The position numbers and the translations under genes are program-made. Positions 14,444 through 22,667 of a stretch of DNA of 46,697 nt are shown piece by piece (positions within the stretch are counted from its first letter, which is position 1; each line of letters starts with the position of its first letter). Below the pieces are notes generated by a model. It was not told the origin of the DNA, did not search any database, and worked only from the letters and a program-made list of their open reading frames with translations. The stretch is taken from NCBI GenBank assembly GCA_017465085.1, contig JAFTWW010000009.1, forward strand, positions 1-46,697, written 5' to 3'. This DNA comes from Clostridia bacterium (GTDB lineage Bacteria > Bacillota > Clostridia > Oscillospirales > Acutalibacteraceae).

Positions 14444-16025
14444 AAGAATTACAAGTCTTTTGCTTTGCGCCACGATAATTTTCTCCCTTGCGGCCTGCAA
14501 ATCAAACGGCAAGGATAAGGATATCGAGGGCGAAGCCAATAAAAAAAGCGTTACCGCAAGCCTGCTTTATTCCCAATCGGATACCTTTAATCCTTACACC
14601 GCCAAAACCGAAATCAACCGTCAGTTATGCGGTCTTGTTTTCGAGCCTCTTATAAAGCTTGATAACGAATTTAATATTACCTACCGATTGGCAAAAGAGA
14701 TAACCAATGAAGATAAGGTGTGGACTGTAAGGTTAATCGATACCGTTTTCTCAGACGGCACTCCCCTTACGGCTCAGGATGTTGTTTACTCCTATGATTT
14801 GGCAAGGGCATCCGCCACCACCTACGCTTCTGCTCTTTACGAGGTTGCCACCGTTACGGCTACCGATTCGAAAACTGTTGTGTTTGAGCTTAACCGCGTG
14901 GATAACTATTTTGAAAATCTGTTAAGCTTTCCTATTATAAAGGCAAAATCCGATACCGTAACCGATTCTGACGGTGTAACAGCCCCACCCATTGGTTGCG
15001 GAAGATACACGGTGGATCTTACCTCTTCCCTGCTTTTGCAGAACAAAAACTATTTTGGCGATAAGGGGCAGATTGGCAAGATAAAGCTTATCGATGCTCC
15101 CGACCGCGATGCCGTTGCCCATTATGTTGAAATAGGTGCGGCGGACATATATTATAACGATGCATCCGCAAGTGATATTGTGCGGATGAGCGGTAAGAGA
15201 ACACAGGTTAACCTTAACAATTTGGTTTATATAGGAATTAACTCTGCATATCCTGAGCTTAAGAATAAGTATATAAGGTATGCCATCTCGGCCGCGCTTG
15301 ACCGAAACAAGATATGCCGCAATGCTTTTTATAATAACGCGCTGGCGGCAACGGGCTTTTTTAATCCTAATTTTGATGATGCAAAGCCCTATCAGACCAT
15401 AGATCCCACACCTAATCTTAAAATAACAGTTGAGAATTTTGGCAAAATAGGTTATAATAGTCAAGATGAGGAGGGTTATCTTCTTAATTTATCGGGCAGG
15501 AGGGTTAAATTCACCCTGCTTGTAAACGAAGAAAACCAATCCAGAGTTTTAGCCGCAAGGCTTATCAGCGAACAGCTTAAAGCTGTTGGAATTGAAATCA
15601 CCGTTGTGGAAAAAAGCTATTCACAATATATAGCCGCTCTGCAATCGGGCGCATTTCAGCTTTATCTCGGCGAAATAAATATCCTTAATAATATGGATCT
15701 TTCGGGTCTTGTTACCCCCGGTGGCAGCGCCGCCTACGGTGTTTTGGGCAGTACTCCTGCCGCAAGTGAGAATGCAGATACAGAAGAGGAAGCGCAACAA
15801 ACAACCGTTGTGGCAGAAACCTCTGTTTCAAGTGTTATAAAGGGATTTTATGAGGGAGCCGATTCCATCGGCTCGGTGGTAAGCGTTCTTTTGACCGAGA
15901 TGCCGCAAATTCCCATTTGCTACCGCCAGGGCGTTTTATTCTATGATTCCGAGATTGAGGGTAATGTTACAGCCTCGGCCGATGATATTTACCTTTCCAT
16001 CGAAGAATATTCATACAAAAACTAA
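14436..16025 (+). CDS. ABC transporter substrate-binding lipoprotein, family 5 (peptide/nickel type)
   Basis: A 529-residue lipoprotein. The signal peptide ends in the lipobox SLAAC (Cys21), followed by a Lys/Asp-rich linker. The SBP_bac_5 fold is recognisable from TFNPYTAKTEINRQL, VFSDGTPLTAQDVVYSYDLA and IRYAISAALDRNKICR. A low-complexity acidic/Thr stretch at about 440-470 replaces part of the C-terminal lobe. No permease or ATPase genes lie nearby, so it is an orphan binding protein, perhaps sharing another transporter or acting as a sensor. GGGAGG sits six bases before ATG at 14436 and inside ymdB, so the two are coupled. Confidence 0.88.
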   Translation: MLKRITSLLLCATIIFSLAACKSNGKDKDIEGEANKKSVTASLLYSQSDTFNPYTAKTEINRQLCGLVFEPLIKLDNEFNITYRLAKEITNEDKVWTVRLIDTVFSDGTPLTAQDVVYSYDLARASATTYASALYEVATVTATDSKTVVFELNRVDNYFENLLSFPIIKAKSDTVTDSDGVTAPPIGCGRYTVDLTSSLLLQNKNYFGDKGQIGKIKLIDAPDRDAVAHYVEIGAADIYYNDASASDIVRMSGKRTQVNLNNLVYIGINSAYPELKNKYIRYAISAALDRNKICRNAFYNNALAATGFFNPNFDDAKPYQTIDPTPNLKITVENFGKIGYNSQDEEGYLLNLSGRRVKFTLLVNEENQSRVLAARLISEQLKAVGIEITVVEKSYSQYIAALQSGAFQLYLGEINILNNMDLSGLVTPGGSAAYGVLGSTPAASENADTEEEAQQTTVVAETSVSSVIKGFYEGADSIGSVVSVLLTEMPQIPICYRQGVLFYDSEIEGNVTASADDIYLSIEEYSYKN

Positions 16026-16041
16026 TCAGGAGGATTTTTAT

Positions 16042-16392
16042 ATGATTGCTTATGAAACCAGAACAGGTAAAATAACCTTTTCGGAAGCCTATCTTTCAAA
16101 GCTTATAGGTCACGAGGTTACCTCCTGCTTCGGTGTTGTTGGTATGGCTCCAAGCACAGGAAAGCAGAAGATACTTGGCATATTTTCCCAGAATCAGACC
16201 ATAGATACAGGCATTAAGGTTATCGGCAATACCGATACCGTTGATGTTGAAATTCATATTGTTGTTGTATACGGTATGAACATCAATGCTATTGCGGCAA
16301 GCATTACCGAAAAGGTAAGGTATGCCGTTAAAGAAAATACAGGGATAACCGTAAACAAGGTTATCGTAAAAGTTGATGGCATTAAGGAATAA
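16042..16392 (+). CDS. Asp23/Gls24 family envelope stress protein
   Basis: A 116-residue protein starting MIAYETRTGKITFSEAYLSK, with the family pattern of conserved beta strands (DVEIHIVVVYGMNINAIAAS) and the terminal INKVIVKVDGI-like strand. It corresponds to YloU, which in Firmicutes sits before the fatty-acid kinase gene. It is a cytoplasmic or membrane-associated protein of uncertain biochemical role. The frame is open 33 codons upstream inside the lipoprotein gene. AGGAGG and ATG at 16042 settle the start. Confidence 0.92.
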   Translation: MIAYETRTGKITFSEAYLSKLIGHEVTSCFGVVGMAPSTGKQKILGIFSQNQTIDTGIKVIGNTDTVDVEIHIVVVYGMNINAIAASITEKVRYAVKENTGITVNKVIVKVDGIKE

Positions 16393-16416
16393 TGCTTAGC
16401 TAAGGAGTGTTCTATT

Positions 16417-18096
16417 TTGATTAACGGTAATACACTGCGCGACGCGATTATTTCCGCCGCCAATAATCTTTCAAACTATCGCAAACAGGTTGATGACCTC
16501 AACATATTCCCCGTTCCCGATGGTGATACGGGCACAAACATGTCTATGACCATAGCAAACTCTGTAAGGGAGCTTGAAAAGTTAGAGGGTGCCACCGCAG
16601 GCAAGGTAGCATCGGTTAACGCTTCGGCATTACTGCGAGGCGCCAGAGGTAACTCGGGCGTTATTACCTCCCTTTTATTCAGAGGCTTTGCCAAGGGTAT
16701 CGGCGATGATGAATTTGTTACAGCCGAGAATATCGCCAAGGCTTTTGAGCAGGGCGTTGAGGCGGCCTACAAGGCAGTTATGAAGCCCACCGAGGGAACT
16801 ATACTGACAGTTGCAAGAATTGCAAGCGAAAAGGCTACCGCTAAATATAACGAGGGCGGCGATGAATTAGCAGTATTTGCGGCTGCTATCGAGGGCGCTG
16901 AAGAGGCCCTTGCCCAGACCCCCGAGCTTCTGCCCGTTCTTAAGAAGGCAGGGGTTGTAGATGCAGGCGGTAAGGGCTTTGTTCTTATCCTTGAAGGTAT
17001 GATGTCGGTATTTAAGGATGGCGTTATGATAGCCTCCAAGAACGCCGCTCCCGAGGCTTCTGCCGAGGAGGAAGAAGAATCCCGCAATGCCGCAGGTGAA
17101 TTTGAAACCGAGATCACCTTCACCTACTGCACCGAGTTTATAGTTAACCGTGACAGTGAAATCAAGAAGGAGCCCTCCGAACTTCGCGCATATCTTGAAA
17201 CCATCGGCGATTGTGTTGTTGTGGTTGATGATGATGAAATCATCAAGGTTCACGTTCATACCGACCACCCCGGTAACGCCATTGAAAATGCGCTTACCTT
17301 CGGTTCTCTTGTTCACCTTAAGATAGAGAATATGCGTGACCAGCACGAAAGAGCTAAGCACGATGCGCAGAATGCTTCCAAAAAGCCTACTAAGAGCGCC
17401 GACCTTAACGAAACCATTAAGCCCGCTGAGATTACCAAGCCCGTTGGCTTTGTATCTGTTTGCGCTGGTGATGGTATTGCGGCCCTCTTTAACGACCTTG
17501 GTGTTGATACCATCGTTAGCGGCGGTCAGACCATGAACCCCAGCACCGATGATATCCTTAAAGCCGTTGAGGCAACCCCCGCAGAAACTGTATTTGTTCT
17601 TCCCAACAACAAAAATATTATTATGGCGGCTGAGCAGACTATACCCATCAGCACAAGAAAGGTTATAGTGCTCCATACCCGCACAATTCCTCAGGGTATT
17701 TCGGCCATGCTTTCTTATGATGAGAGCGCTGACTGTGATGCCAACGCCATTGATATGATGAAGGCCGCAGAGAAGATAGGCACAGGTCAGATTACCTTTG
17801 CCGCGAGAGATTCCGATTTTGATGGCCATAAGATTAAGAAGGGCGAGCTTTTGGCCCTTAACAATGGCAAGGTTTCCTTTACCGAAACCGATCTTGAAAA
17901 GGCCGCAACCAAGCTTATTAAACAGATGATAAATAAGGATAGCGAATTTATCACCGTGCTTTACGGCGAGGATGTTACCGAAGAGAGCGCGGCGGCTATT
18001 GAGGCGGCTCTTAATGCAAAATTCGGTGACAGGTGCGAAATCACATTCATTAACGGCGGTCAGCCGGTTTACTATCTAATTATTTCAGTAGAGTGA
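16417..18096 (+). CDS. fakA: Fatty acid kinase catalytic subunit, DAK2/YloV type
   Basis: A 559-residue protein. The N-terminal DhaL/DAK2 domain (about 1-200) has DDLNIFPVPDGDTGTNMSMT, which binds Mg-ATP, and LLRGARGNSGVI. A middle domain with the TEFIVNRDS segment and a C-terminal DegV-like part (SVCAGDGIAALF...GGQTMNPSTDD) follow. With a FakB lipid-binding partner it phosphorylates exogenous fatty acids; no fakB is in the window. Translation starts at TTG, nine bases after AAGGAG. The order asp23-fakA-recG is conserved in Firmicutes. Confidence 0.92.
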   Translation: MINGNTLRDAIISAANNLSNYRKQVDDLNIFPVPDGDTGTNMSMTIANSVRELEKLEGATAGKVASVNASALLRGARGNSGVITSLLFRGFAKGIGDDEFVTAENIAKAFEQGVEAAYKAVMKPTEGTILTVARIASEKATAKYNEGGDELAVFAAAIEGAEEALAQTPELLPVLKKAGVVDAGGKGFVLILEGMMSVFKDGVMIASKNAAPEASAEEEEESRNAAGEFETEITFTYCTEFIVNRDSEIKKEPSELRAYLETIGDCVVVVDDDEIIKVHVHTDHPGNAIENALTFGSLVHLKIENMRDQHERAKHDAQNASKKPTKSADLNETIKPAEITKPVGFVSVCAGDGIAALFNDLGVDTIVSGGQTMNPSTDDILKAVEATPAETVFVLPNNKNIIMAAEQTIPISTRKVIVLHTRTIPQGISAMLSYDESADCDANAIDMMKAAEKIGTGQITFAARDSDFDGHKIKKGELLALNNGKVSFTETDLEKAATKLIKQMINKDSEFITVLYGEDVTEESAAAIEAALNAKFGDRCEITFINGGQPVYYLIISVE

Positions 18097-18108
18097 GTTT
18101 GAAATATT

Positions 18109-20133
18109 ATGTCCAATTTTAATACAGACATAAGATTTTTGAAGGGCGTTGGCGAAAAAAGAGCCACCGAGCTTTACCGTATGGGCATCGATACTATCGG
18201 TGCCCTTTTGCGTTTTTATCCAAGAGATTACAAGGATTTAGGCGTAATTACCCCTATTTTTGACTGTAACATCGGTGAAAAGGTGTGCATTAAGGGTAAA
18301 ATTATAACCCCCATCACCGAGCATTACATAAGAAAAAATATGACCCTTTATAAGTTCTCCGTAAGGGATGATACGGGGCTTATGAACGTTACCATGTTTA
18401 ACTGTAAATATACGGTTAAACAGCTTAATGAGGGATGCGAATACCTTTTCTACGGTAAAATTGAGGCAAACCGCTTTGCCTTACAAATGACTAACCCCGA
18501 AATTTCCGAGGTAGGCTCTATAGGCATCCATCCCGTTTATCCTGCTAGTGAAAAGATTTCCTCTAAGACCATAGAGAAGCTTATGAAAACGGCTCTTACG
18601 CTTCCCGTAGAAGAGGACCCTTTGCCCGAGGAAATAAGAAACAGATATAAGCTTACCGACCTTAAAACTGCTCTTTCAAACATCCATTTCCCAAAAAGTC
18701 CCGAGGCTCTGGCGAGCGCTAAACGCAGATTTGTTTTTGAAGAATTATTTATCCTGCAGGTAGGGTTAATGCTCCTAAAGGGCAAAAGAAGAACTGCAAC
18801 CGAGAGTATTATAAGGCAAAACTATTTCGGTGAGTTCGCCTCCCTCCTGCCCTATAAGCTTACCGATGCGCAAAAAAGAGCATATAACGATTGCCTTAAG
18901 GATATGGCAAGCGGCAGGGTTATGAACAGGCTCGTTCAGGGCGATGTTGGCAGCGGCAAAACCGCCGTTGCGGCGGCGCTTATGTATAGCGTGGCCAAAA
19001 ACGGTTACGCCTCCGCCCTTATGGCGCCCACCGAGATCTTAGCCGAACAGCATTATAAAACTGTTTCCGAGATTTTAGAGGGAAGCGGAATTAACTGTTG
19101 CCTTATAACAGGCTCTGTTTCAAAGGGTAAAAAGGAAAAAATCAAGCAGGGACTTAAATCGGGTGAATATCAGATTGCCATTGGCACCCACGCCCTTATT
19201 ACAGATGATGTTGAGTTTAAGAATTTGGGCCTTGTTATAACCGATGAACAGCACCGTTTCGGCGTGGCTCAAAGAAGCAAACTTGCCGCAAAGGGCAAAA
19301 ATGTGCACACCCTTGTTATGTCGGCAACGCCCATTCCCCGCACCCTTGGGCTTATTATCTACGGTGACCTTGATATTAGTATTATTGATGAATATCCCAA
19401 GGGCAGACAGCAGATTGAAAGCTACACCGTTACGAGCGAGCTCAGACCTCGGGTATTTAACTATATCAGAAAGCATCTCGATGAAGGAAGGCAGGGTTAT
19501 ATCGTTTGCCCCTTGGTTGAGGAAAGCGAGGTTGAGGGTCTACTCAGCGCCGAGGAATACTTTGAGAATATTGCCAAAAAGCAGTTAGGAGGCTACCGTT
19601 TAGGTCTTCTCCACGGAAAGATGAGCTCTAAGGATAAAGACCGCATAATGCGTTCCTTTAAGGAAGGAGAAATTGACCTTCTTATAGCCACCACCGTTAT
19701 TGAGGTAGGTATCGATGTGCCCAACGCCGCAATTATGGTGATAGAAAACGCCGAACGCTTCGGTCTTTCCCAACTTCATCAGTTAAGGGGAAGAATCGGC
19801 AGAGGCAAATGTAAATCCACCTGCATTTTCATTTCGGATATTAAGTCGGATAAAACAAAGGAAAGGCTACAGGTTATAACCCAAAGCTGTGATGGCTTTA
19901 AGATTGCGGATGAGGATTTGCGGCTTCGCGGCCCAGGCGACTTTTTAGGCAACCGCCAACACGGACTGCCCAAGCTTAAAATCGCCGACCTTTTCGCCGA
20001 TTCCGATACTCTGCGCCTTGCAGGTATGGCGGCGGCAGATATTTTAGAGCACGACCCACGCCTTAAAGCCGATGAAAATCTTGGACTTCGCGCCGAAATT
20101 ATCGCTCTTTACAAAAGACTTAATGAGAATTAG
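18109..20133 (+). CDS. recG: ATP-dependent DNA helicase RecG
   Basis: A 674-residue protein with an N-terminal wedge/OB domain (DIRFLKGVGEKRATEL; GKIITPITEHYIRKN), helicase motif I QGDVGSGKTAVAAALM, the DEQH box (ITDEQHRFGVAQR), motif III SATPIPRTLGL, and motifs V/VI (IATTVIEVGIDVPNA, QLRGRIGRG). It reverses stalled forks and branch-migrates Holliday junctions. It begins 12 bases after fakA and ends the operon at a strong terminator. Confidence 0.97.
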   Translation: MSNFNTDIRFLKGVGEKRATELYRMGIDTIGALLRFYPRDYKDLGVITPIFDCNIGEKVCIKGKIITPITEHYIRKNMTLYKFSVRDDTGLMNVTMFNCKYTVKQLNEGCEYLFYGKIEANRFALQMTNPEISEVGSIGIHPVYPASEKISSKTIEKLMKTALTLPVEEDPLPEEIRNRYKLTDLKTALSNIHFPKSPEALASAKRRFVFEELFILQVGLMLLKGKRRTATESIIRQNYFGEFASLLPYKLTDAQKRAYNDCLKDMASGRVMNRLVQGDVGSGKTAVAAALMYSVAKNGYASALMAPTEILAEQHYKTVSEILEGSGINCCLITGSVSKGKKEKIKQGLKSGEYQIAIGTHALITDDVEFKNLGLVITDEQHRFGVAQRSKLAAKGKNVHTLVMSATPIPRTLGLIIYGDLDISIIDEYPKGRQQIESYTVTSELRPRVFNYIRKHLDEGRQGYIVCPLVEESEVEGLLSAEEYFENIAKKQLGGYRLGLLHGKMSSKDKDRIMRSFKEGEIDLLIATTVIEVGIDVPNAAIMVIENAERFGLSQLHQLRGRIGRGKCKSTCIFISDIKSDKTKERLQVITQSCDGFKIADEDLRLRGPGDFLGNRQHGLPKLKIADLFADSDTLRLAGMAAADILEHDPRLKADENLGLRAEIIALYKRLNEN

Positions 20134-20138
20134 TAAAC

Positions 20139-20176
20139 AAAAAAAGGAAAGATTTGAGAAAATCTTTCCTTTTTTT
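20139..20176. terminator. Bidirectional terminator between recG and the antiporter
   Basis: The stem aaggaaagattt / aaatctttcctt is flanked by A7 on the left and T7 on the right, so it works for recG on the plus strand and for the convergent antiporter gene on the minus strand. Confidence 0.92.
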
Positions 20177-20179
20177 ACA

Positions 20180-21448
20180 TTATTTTGCCCCAATCTGCCT
20201 TGCACTCGTTTTACCTTCGGGGATAATCTCACCCGCTTTGAGCAATGAAATCTTGGTAAGATAGGGACCTACTATTTCATAAACCAACACCGAGAAGAGC
20301 GTGAGATTGGCTATCATATGGCCTTCGCTTCCAAGCTCCGATGCCTTAATGGCCATACCCAGCGCTACGCCCGCTTGAGGCAGTAGGGTTATACCTAAAT
20401 ATTTTACAATATTCTTATCACAGCCCACCGCTTTGGCGCTTATATAAGAGCCTATATATTTACCGAGAGAACGCATTATAATATACACTAGACCGATGAG
20501 AACTATAAGCATATCGCTGAATACCGAAAGCTCAAGCTCTGCACCGCTTAACACGAAGAACAGCATAAATATGGGGGCTGTCCAACGGTCGATTCTATCC
20601 ATAAGCTCCTCTGAAAAATCACAGATGTTACAGAAAACGGTACCTAACATCATACAAACAAGGAGTGAGGAAAAGGCTATATGTACGCCGAATATTTCAA
20701 ATTTCACCATAGAAAGCGCAACGGTCAGCAGAACAAAGGTTACTGACATTGAAAGACGCTTCGAGCGGGAGTGAAAAAACCTTTCAAAGAAGCTGAAAAT
20801 CATTCCCATAACAAAACCGAGTCCTAATGATAAAACTACCTCGAGAATGGGCTCGACGATTACCGAAATTACATCCAAATGCCCCGAAAGCATAGCCTTA
20901 GCAACGCCGAAGGATACAGCAAACACCACAAGTCCTACCGCATCATCGAGGGCAACTATAGGCAAAAGTATTGAGGTTAATGGGCCCTTCGCCTTATACT
21001 GCCTTACAACCATCAGCGTGGCGGCAGGGGCGGTAGCAGAAGCAACGGCGCCCATAATTATGGCGGTGGGCAGGGTTACTTTATCGGGGAACATAAAATG
21101 GAGCCCTATAAACGCCGCATCAACCAACACGGTTGCCGCAAGAGCCTGAATAACACCGATAATTGCCGCCTGTTTTCCTATCTGCTTTATCTGGCTTACT
21201 CTGAACTCATTTCCTATGGAAAAGGCTATAAAGCCCAATGCCACATCGGAAATGATGGAATAGCTTTTGATATCTGCCATACTTGTAAAGCCAAGGCCCG
21301 AAACACCGAAGGCGCCTAAAACATAAGGACCTACTAAAATTCCCGCTACCAAGTAGGCTGTAACAGCGGGAAGCTTTACAAGCTTTGCAAGGCGGGAAAG
21401 CATAAGCCCTGCAAACATTGCGATGGATAAACTAAGAAGAATTTGCAT
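20180..21448 (-). CDS. Cation/proton antiporter, CPA2 (KefB/NapA-like)
   Basis: A 422-residue protein with about 12-13 hydrophobic segments and no soluble TrkA-N domain. KLPAVTAYLVAGILVGPYVL and the helix-break region ALDDAVGLVVFAVSFGVA (with the ion-binding Asp pair) mark the Na_H_Exchanger family. It probably exchanges Na+ or K+ for protons at the membrane; the ion cannot be fixed from the sequence. The ribosome binding site is weak. It has its own promoter (21488-21516) and is convergent with recG. Confidence 0.88.
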   Translation of the reverse strand: MQILLSLSIAMFAGLMLSRLAKLVKLPAVTAYLVAGILVGPYVLGAFGVSGLGFTSMADIKSYSIISDVALGFIAFSIGNEFRVSQIKQIGKQAAIIGVIQALAATVLVDAAFIGLHFMFPDKVTLPTAIIMGAVASATAPAATLMVVRQYKAKGPLTSILLPIVALDDAVGLVVFAVSFGVAKAMLSGHLDVISVIVEPILEVVLSLGLGFVMGMIFSFFERFFHSRSKRLSMSVTFVLLTVALSMVKFEIFGVHIAFSSLLVCMMLGTVFCNICDFSEELMDRIDRWTAPIFMLFFVLSGAELELSVFSDMLIVLIGLVYIIMRSLGKYIGSYISAKAVGCDKNIVKYLGITLLPQAGVALGMAIKASELGSEGHMIANLTLFSVLVYEIVGPYLTKISLLKAGEIIPEGKTSARQIGAK

Positions 21449-21487
21449 AAAAAGGTCATCTCTTATATTAAAAATTTCAACCCTAAT

Positions 21488-21516
21488 ATTCTATTCCTTT
21501 AGATAATCAAAGTCAA
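21488..21516 (-). promoter_or_regulatory. Promoter of the antiporter gene
   Basis: Minus strand -35 TTGACT (21511-21516), 17-bp spacer, -10 TAGAAT (21488-21493), leaving a leader of roughly 35 bases. Confidence 0.75.
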
Positions 21517-21540
21517 GATTAAAAATAGATAAAAATTAAG

Positions 21541-21571
21541 CCCCACAGACACAAAAATCTGTGGGGTTTTT
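21541..21571 (-). terminator. pfkA terminator
   Basis: The perfect 9-bp stem ccccacaga / tctgtgggg has an 8-base loop and lies about 25 bases beyond the pfkA stop. The minus strand continues CTTAATTTTT; the plus strand has a cleaner T5. It fits as the end of pfkA, though the tract in that direction is imperfect. Confidence 0.8.
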
Positions 21572-21591
21572 CACATCAAAAATTACAATAC

Positions 21592-22551
21592 TTAATTTGA
21601 GGTTTCATAGGCGATACGAAGGGTATCTACGGGGAAGGGCTTCTCCATTTTAAGCGCCTCGAAAATATCGTAGTTAACAACTTGACCTGCCTTATAGCCT
21701 ACAACACGGTTGCCAATACCATTGCTTAAAAGGTGAACAGCCTCGTTGCTAAGCTTTGTAGCGATAACTCTATCCCTAACGGTAGGTCTGCCGCCGCGCT
21801 GAACATGACCTAAGATGGTAGGTCTTGACTCAATGCCTGTTTTTTCCTCGATCTCCTTTGCCATCTCTTCAACGCCGCCAACACCCTCGGCTACTACTAC
21901 AACAAAGTGCTTTTTGCCTGTATGACGGGCAGCCTCAATCTTCTCGATAATCTCCTCGATGGAAACGGAAACCTCGGGCACTGCAATAGCGGTAGCGCCT
22001 GCGGCAATACCGCAGTTAAGGGCAATATAACCCGCATGTCTTCCCATAACCTCAATTATGGTGCAACGCTCGTGAGACTGAGCGGTATCACGAAGACGGT
22101 CTATCATTTCCATAGCGGTATTCATAGCGGTATCGTAACCGATGGTAAATTCTGTGGAAGTTATATCATTATCTATTGTGCAGGGAACTCCAACACAGGG
22201 GATTCCCCTCTCGGATAAATCGCGGGCGCCTCTGAAAGAGCCATCACCGCCCATTACAACGATGCCTTCGATACCGTGCTTTTTACAGGTATTGATAGCC
22301 TCCTGCATACCCTCCTCCTCTTTGAAGCGGGGGCTTCTTGCGGTGAAAAGGGTTGTACCGCCTCTATGGATGGTATCAGATACAGAACGGATATCAAGAT
22401 CGATTATATCATCTTCAATAAGGCCGTTATATCCTCTACGGATACCCTTAACGGTCATACCCAAAGAAATTGCTGTTCTTACAGCCGCGCGGATTGCCGC
22501 GTTCATACCCGGCGCATCTCCGCCGCTGGTGAGCACACCTATAGTTTTCAT
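21592..22551 (-). CDS. pfkA: ATP-dependent 6-phosphofructokinase
   Basis: A 319-residue protein with GVLTSGGDAPGMNAAIRA (ATP site), VVMGGDGSFRGA, PCTIDNDITSTEFTIGYDTA (catalytic Asp and substrate loop), EVMGRHAGYIAL and a C-terminal LGHVQRGGRPTVRDR. GGDGS at the nucleotide site indicates use of ATP, not PPi. This is the committed step of glycolysis, in the cytoplasm. It has its own promoter immediately after dnaE and its own terminator, so it is a single-gene unit. Confidence 0.97.
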   Translation of the reverse strand: MKTIGVLTSGGDAPGMNAAIRAAVRTAISLGMTVKGIRRGYNGLIEDDIIDLDIRSVSDTIHRGGTTLFTARSPRFKEEEGMQEAINTCKKHGIEGIVVMGGDGSFRGARDLSERGIPCVGVPCTIDNDITSTEFTIGYDTAMNTAMEMIDRLRDTAQSHERCTIIEVMGRHAGYIALNCGIAAGATAIAVPEVSVSIEEIIEKIEAARHTGKKHFVVVVAEGVGGVEEMAKEIEEKTGIESRPTILGHVQRGGRPTVRDRVIATKLSNEAVHLLSNGIGNRVVGYKAGQVVNYDIFEALKMEKPFPVDTLRIAYETSN

Positions 22552-22626
22552 AGAATTTCATCTCCAAAGTATTGCTAATAAGGTTTTCGCAACCAAGTTT
22601 AACATAGTTGCAACAAATCATCAACC

Positions 22627-22655
22627 ATTATAAAACATTTTTTCCCAATTATCAA
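22627..22655 (-). promoter_or_regulatory. pfkA promoter
   Basis: Minus strand -35 TTGATA (22650-22655), 17-bp spacer, perfect -10 TATAAT (22627-22632), located directly after the dnaE stop. The leader is about 70 bases. No terminator for dnaE is seen, so read-through from dnaE is also possible. Confidence 0.82.
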
Positions 22656-22667
22656 CACTAATTTTTC

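Noticed and set aside
14922-15464. Minus-strand open frame of 180 codons opposite the lipoprotein gene
   Set aside because: Shadow of the conserved binding-protein frame; no start signal or motif.
15943-16041. Extended N terminus for the Asp23 protein
   Set aside because: The extra 33 codons lie within the end of the upstream gene. AGGAGG directly before the ATG at 16042 and the family's usual start show the shorter form.
16867-17829. Long minus-strand open frame (320 codons) opposite fakA
   Set aside because: It is fully inside a well-supported conserved gene in the opposite strand. The composition (Gly/Asn/Lys/Leu in unnatural order) is that of a shadow frame and it shows no motif.
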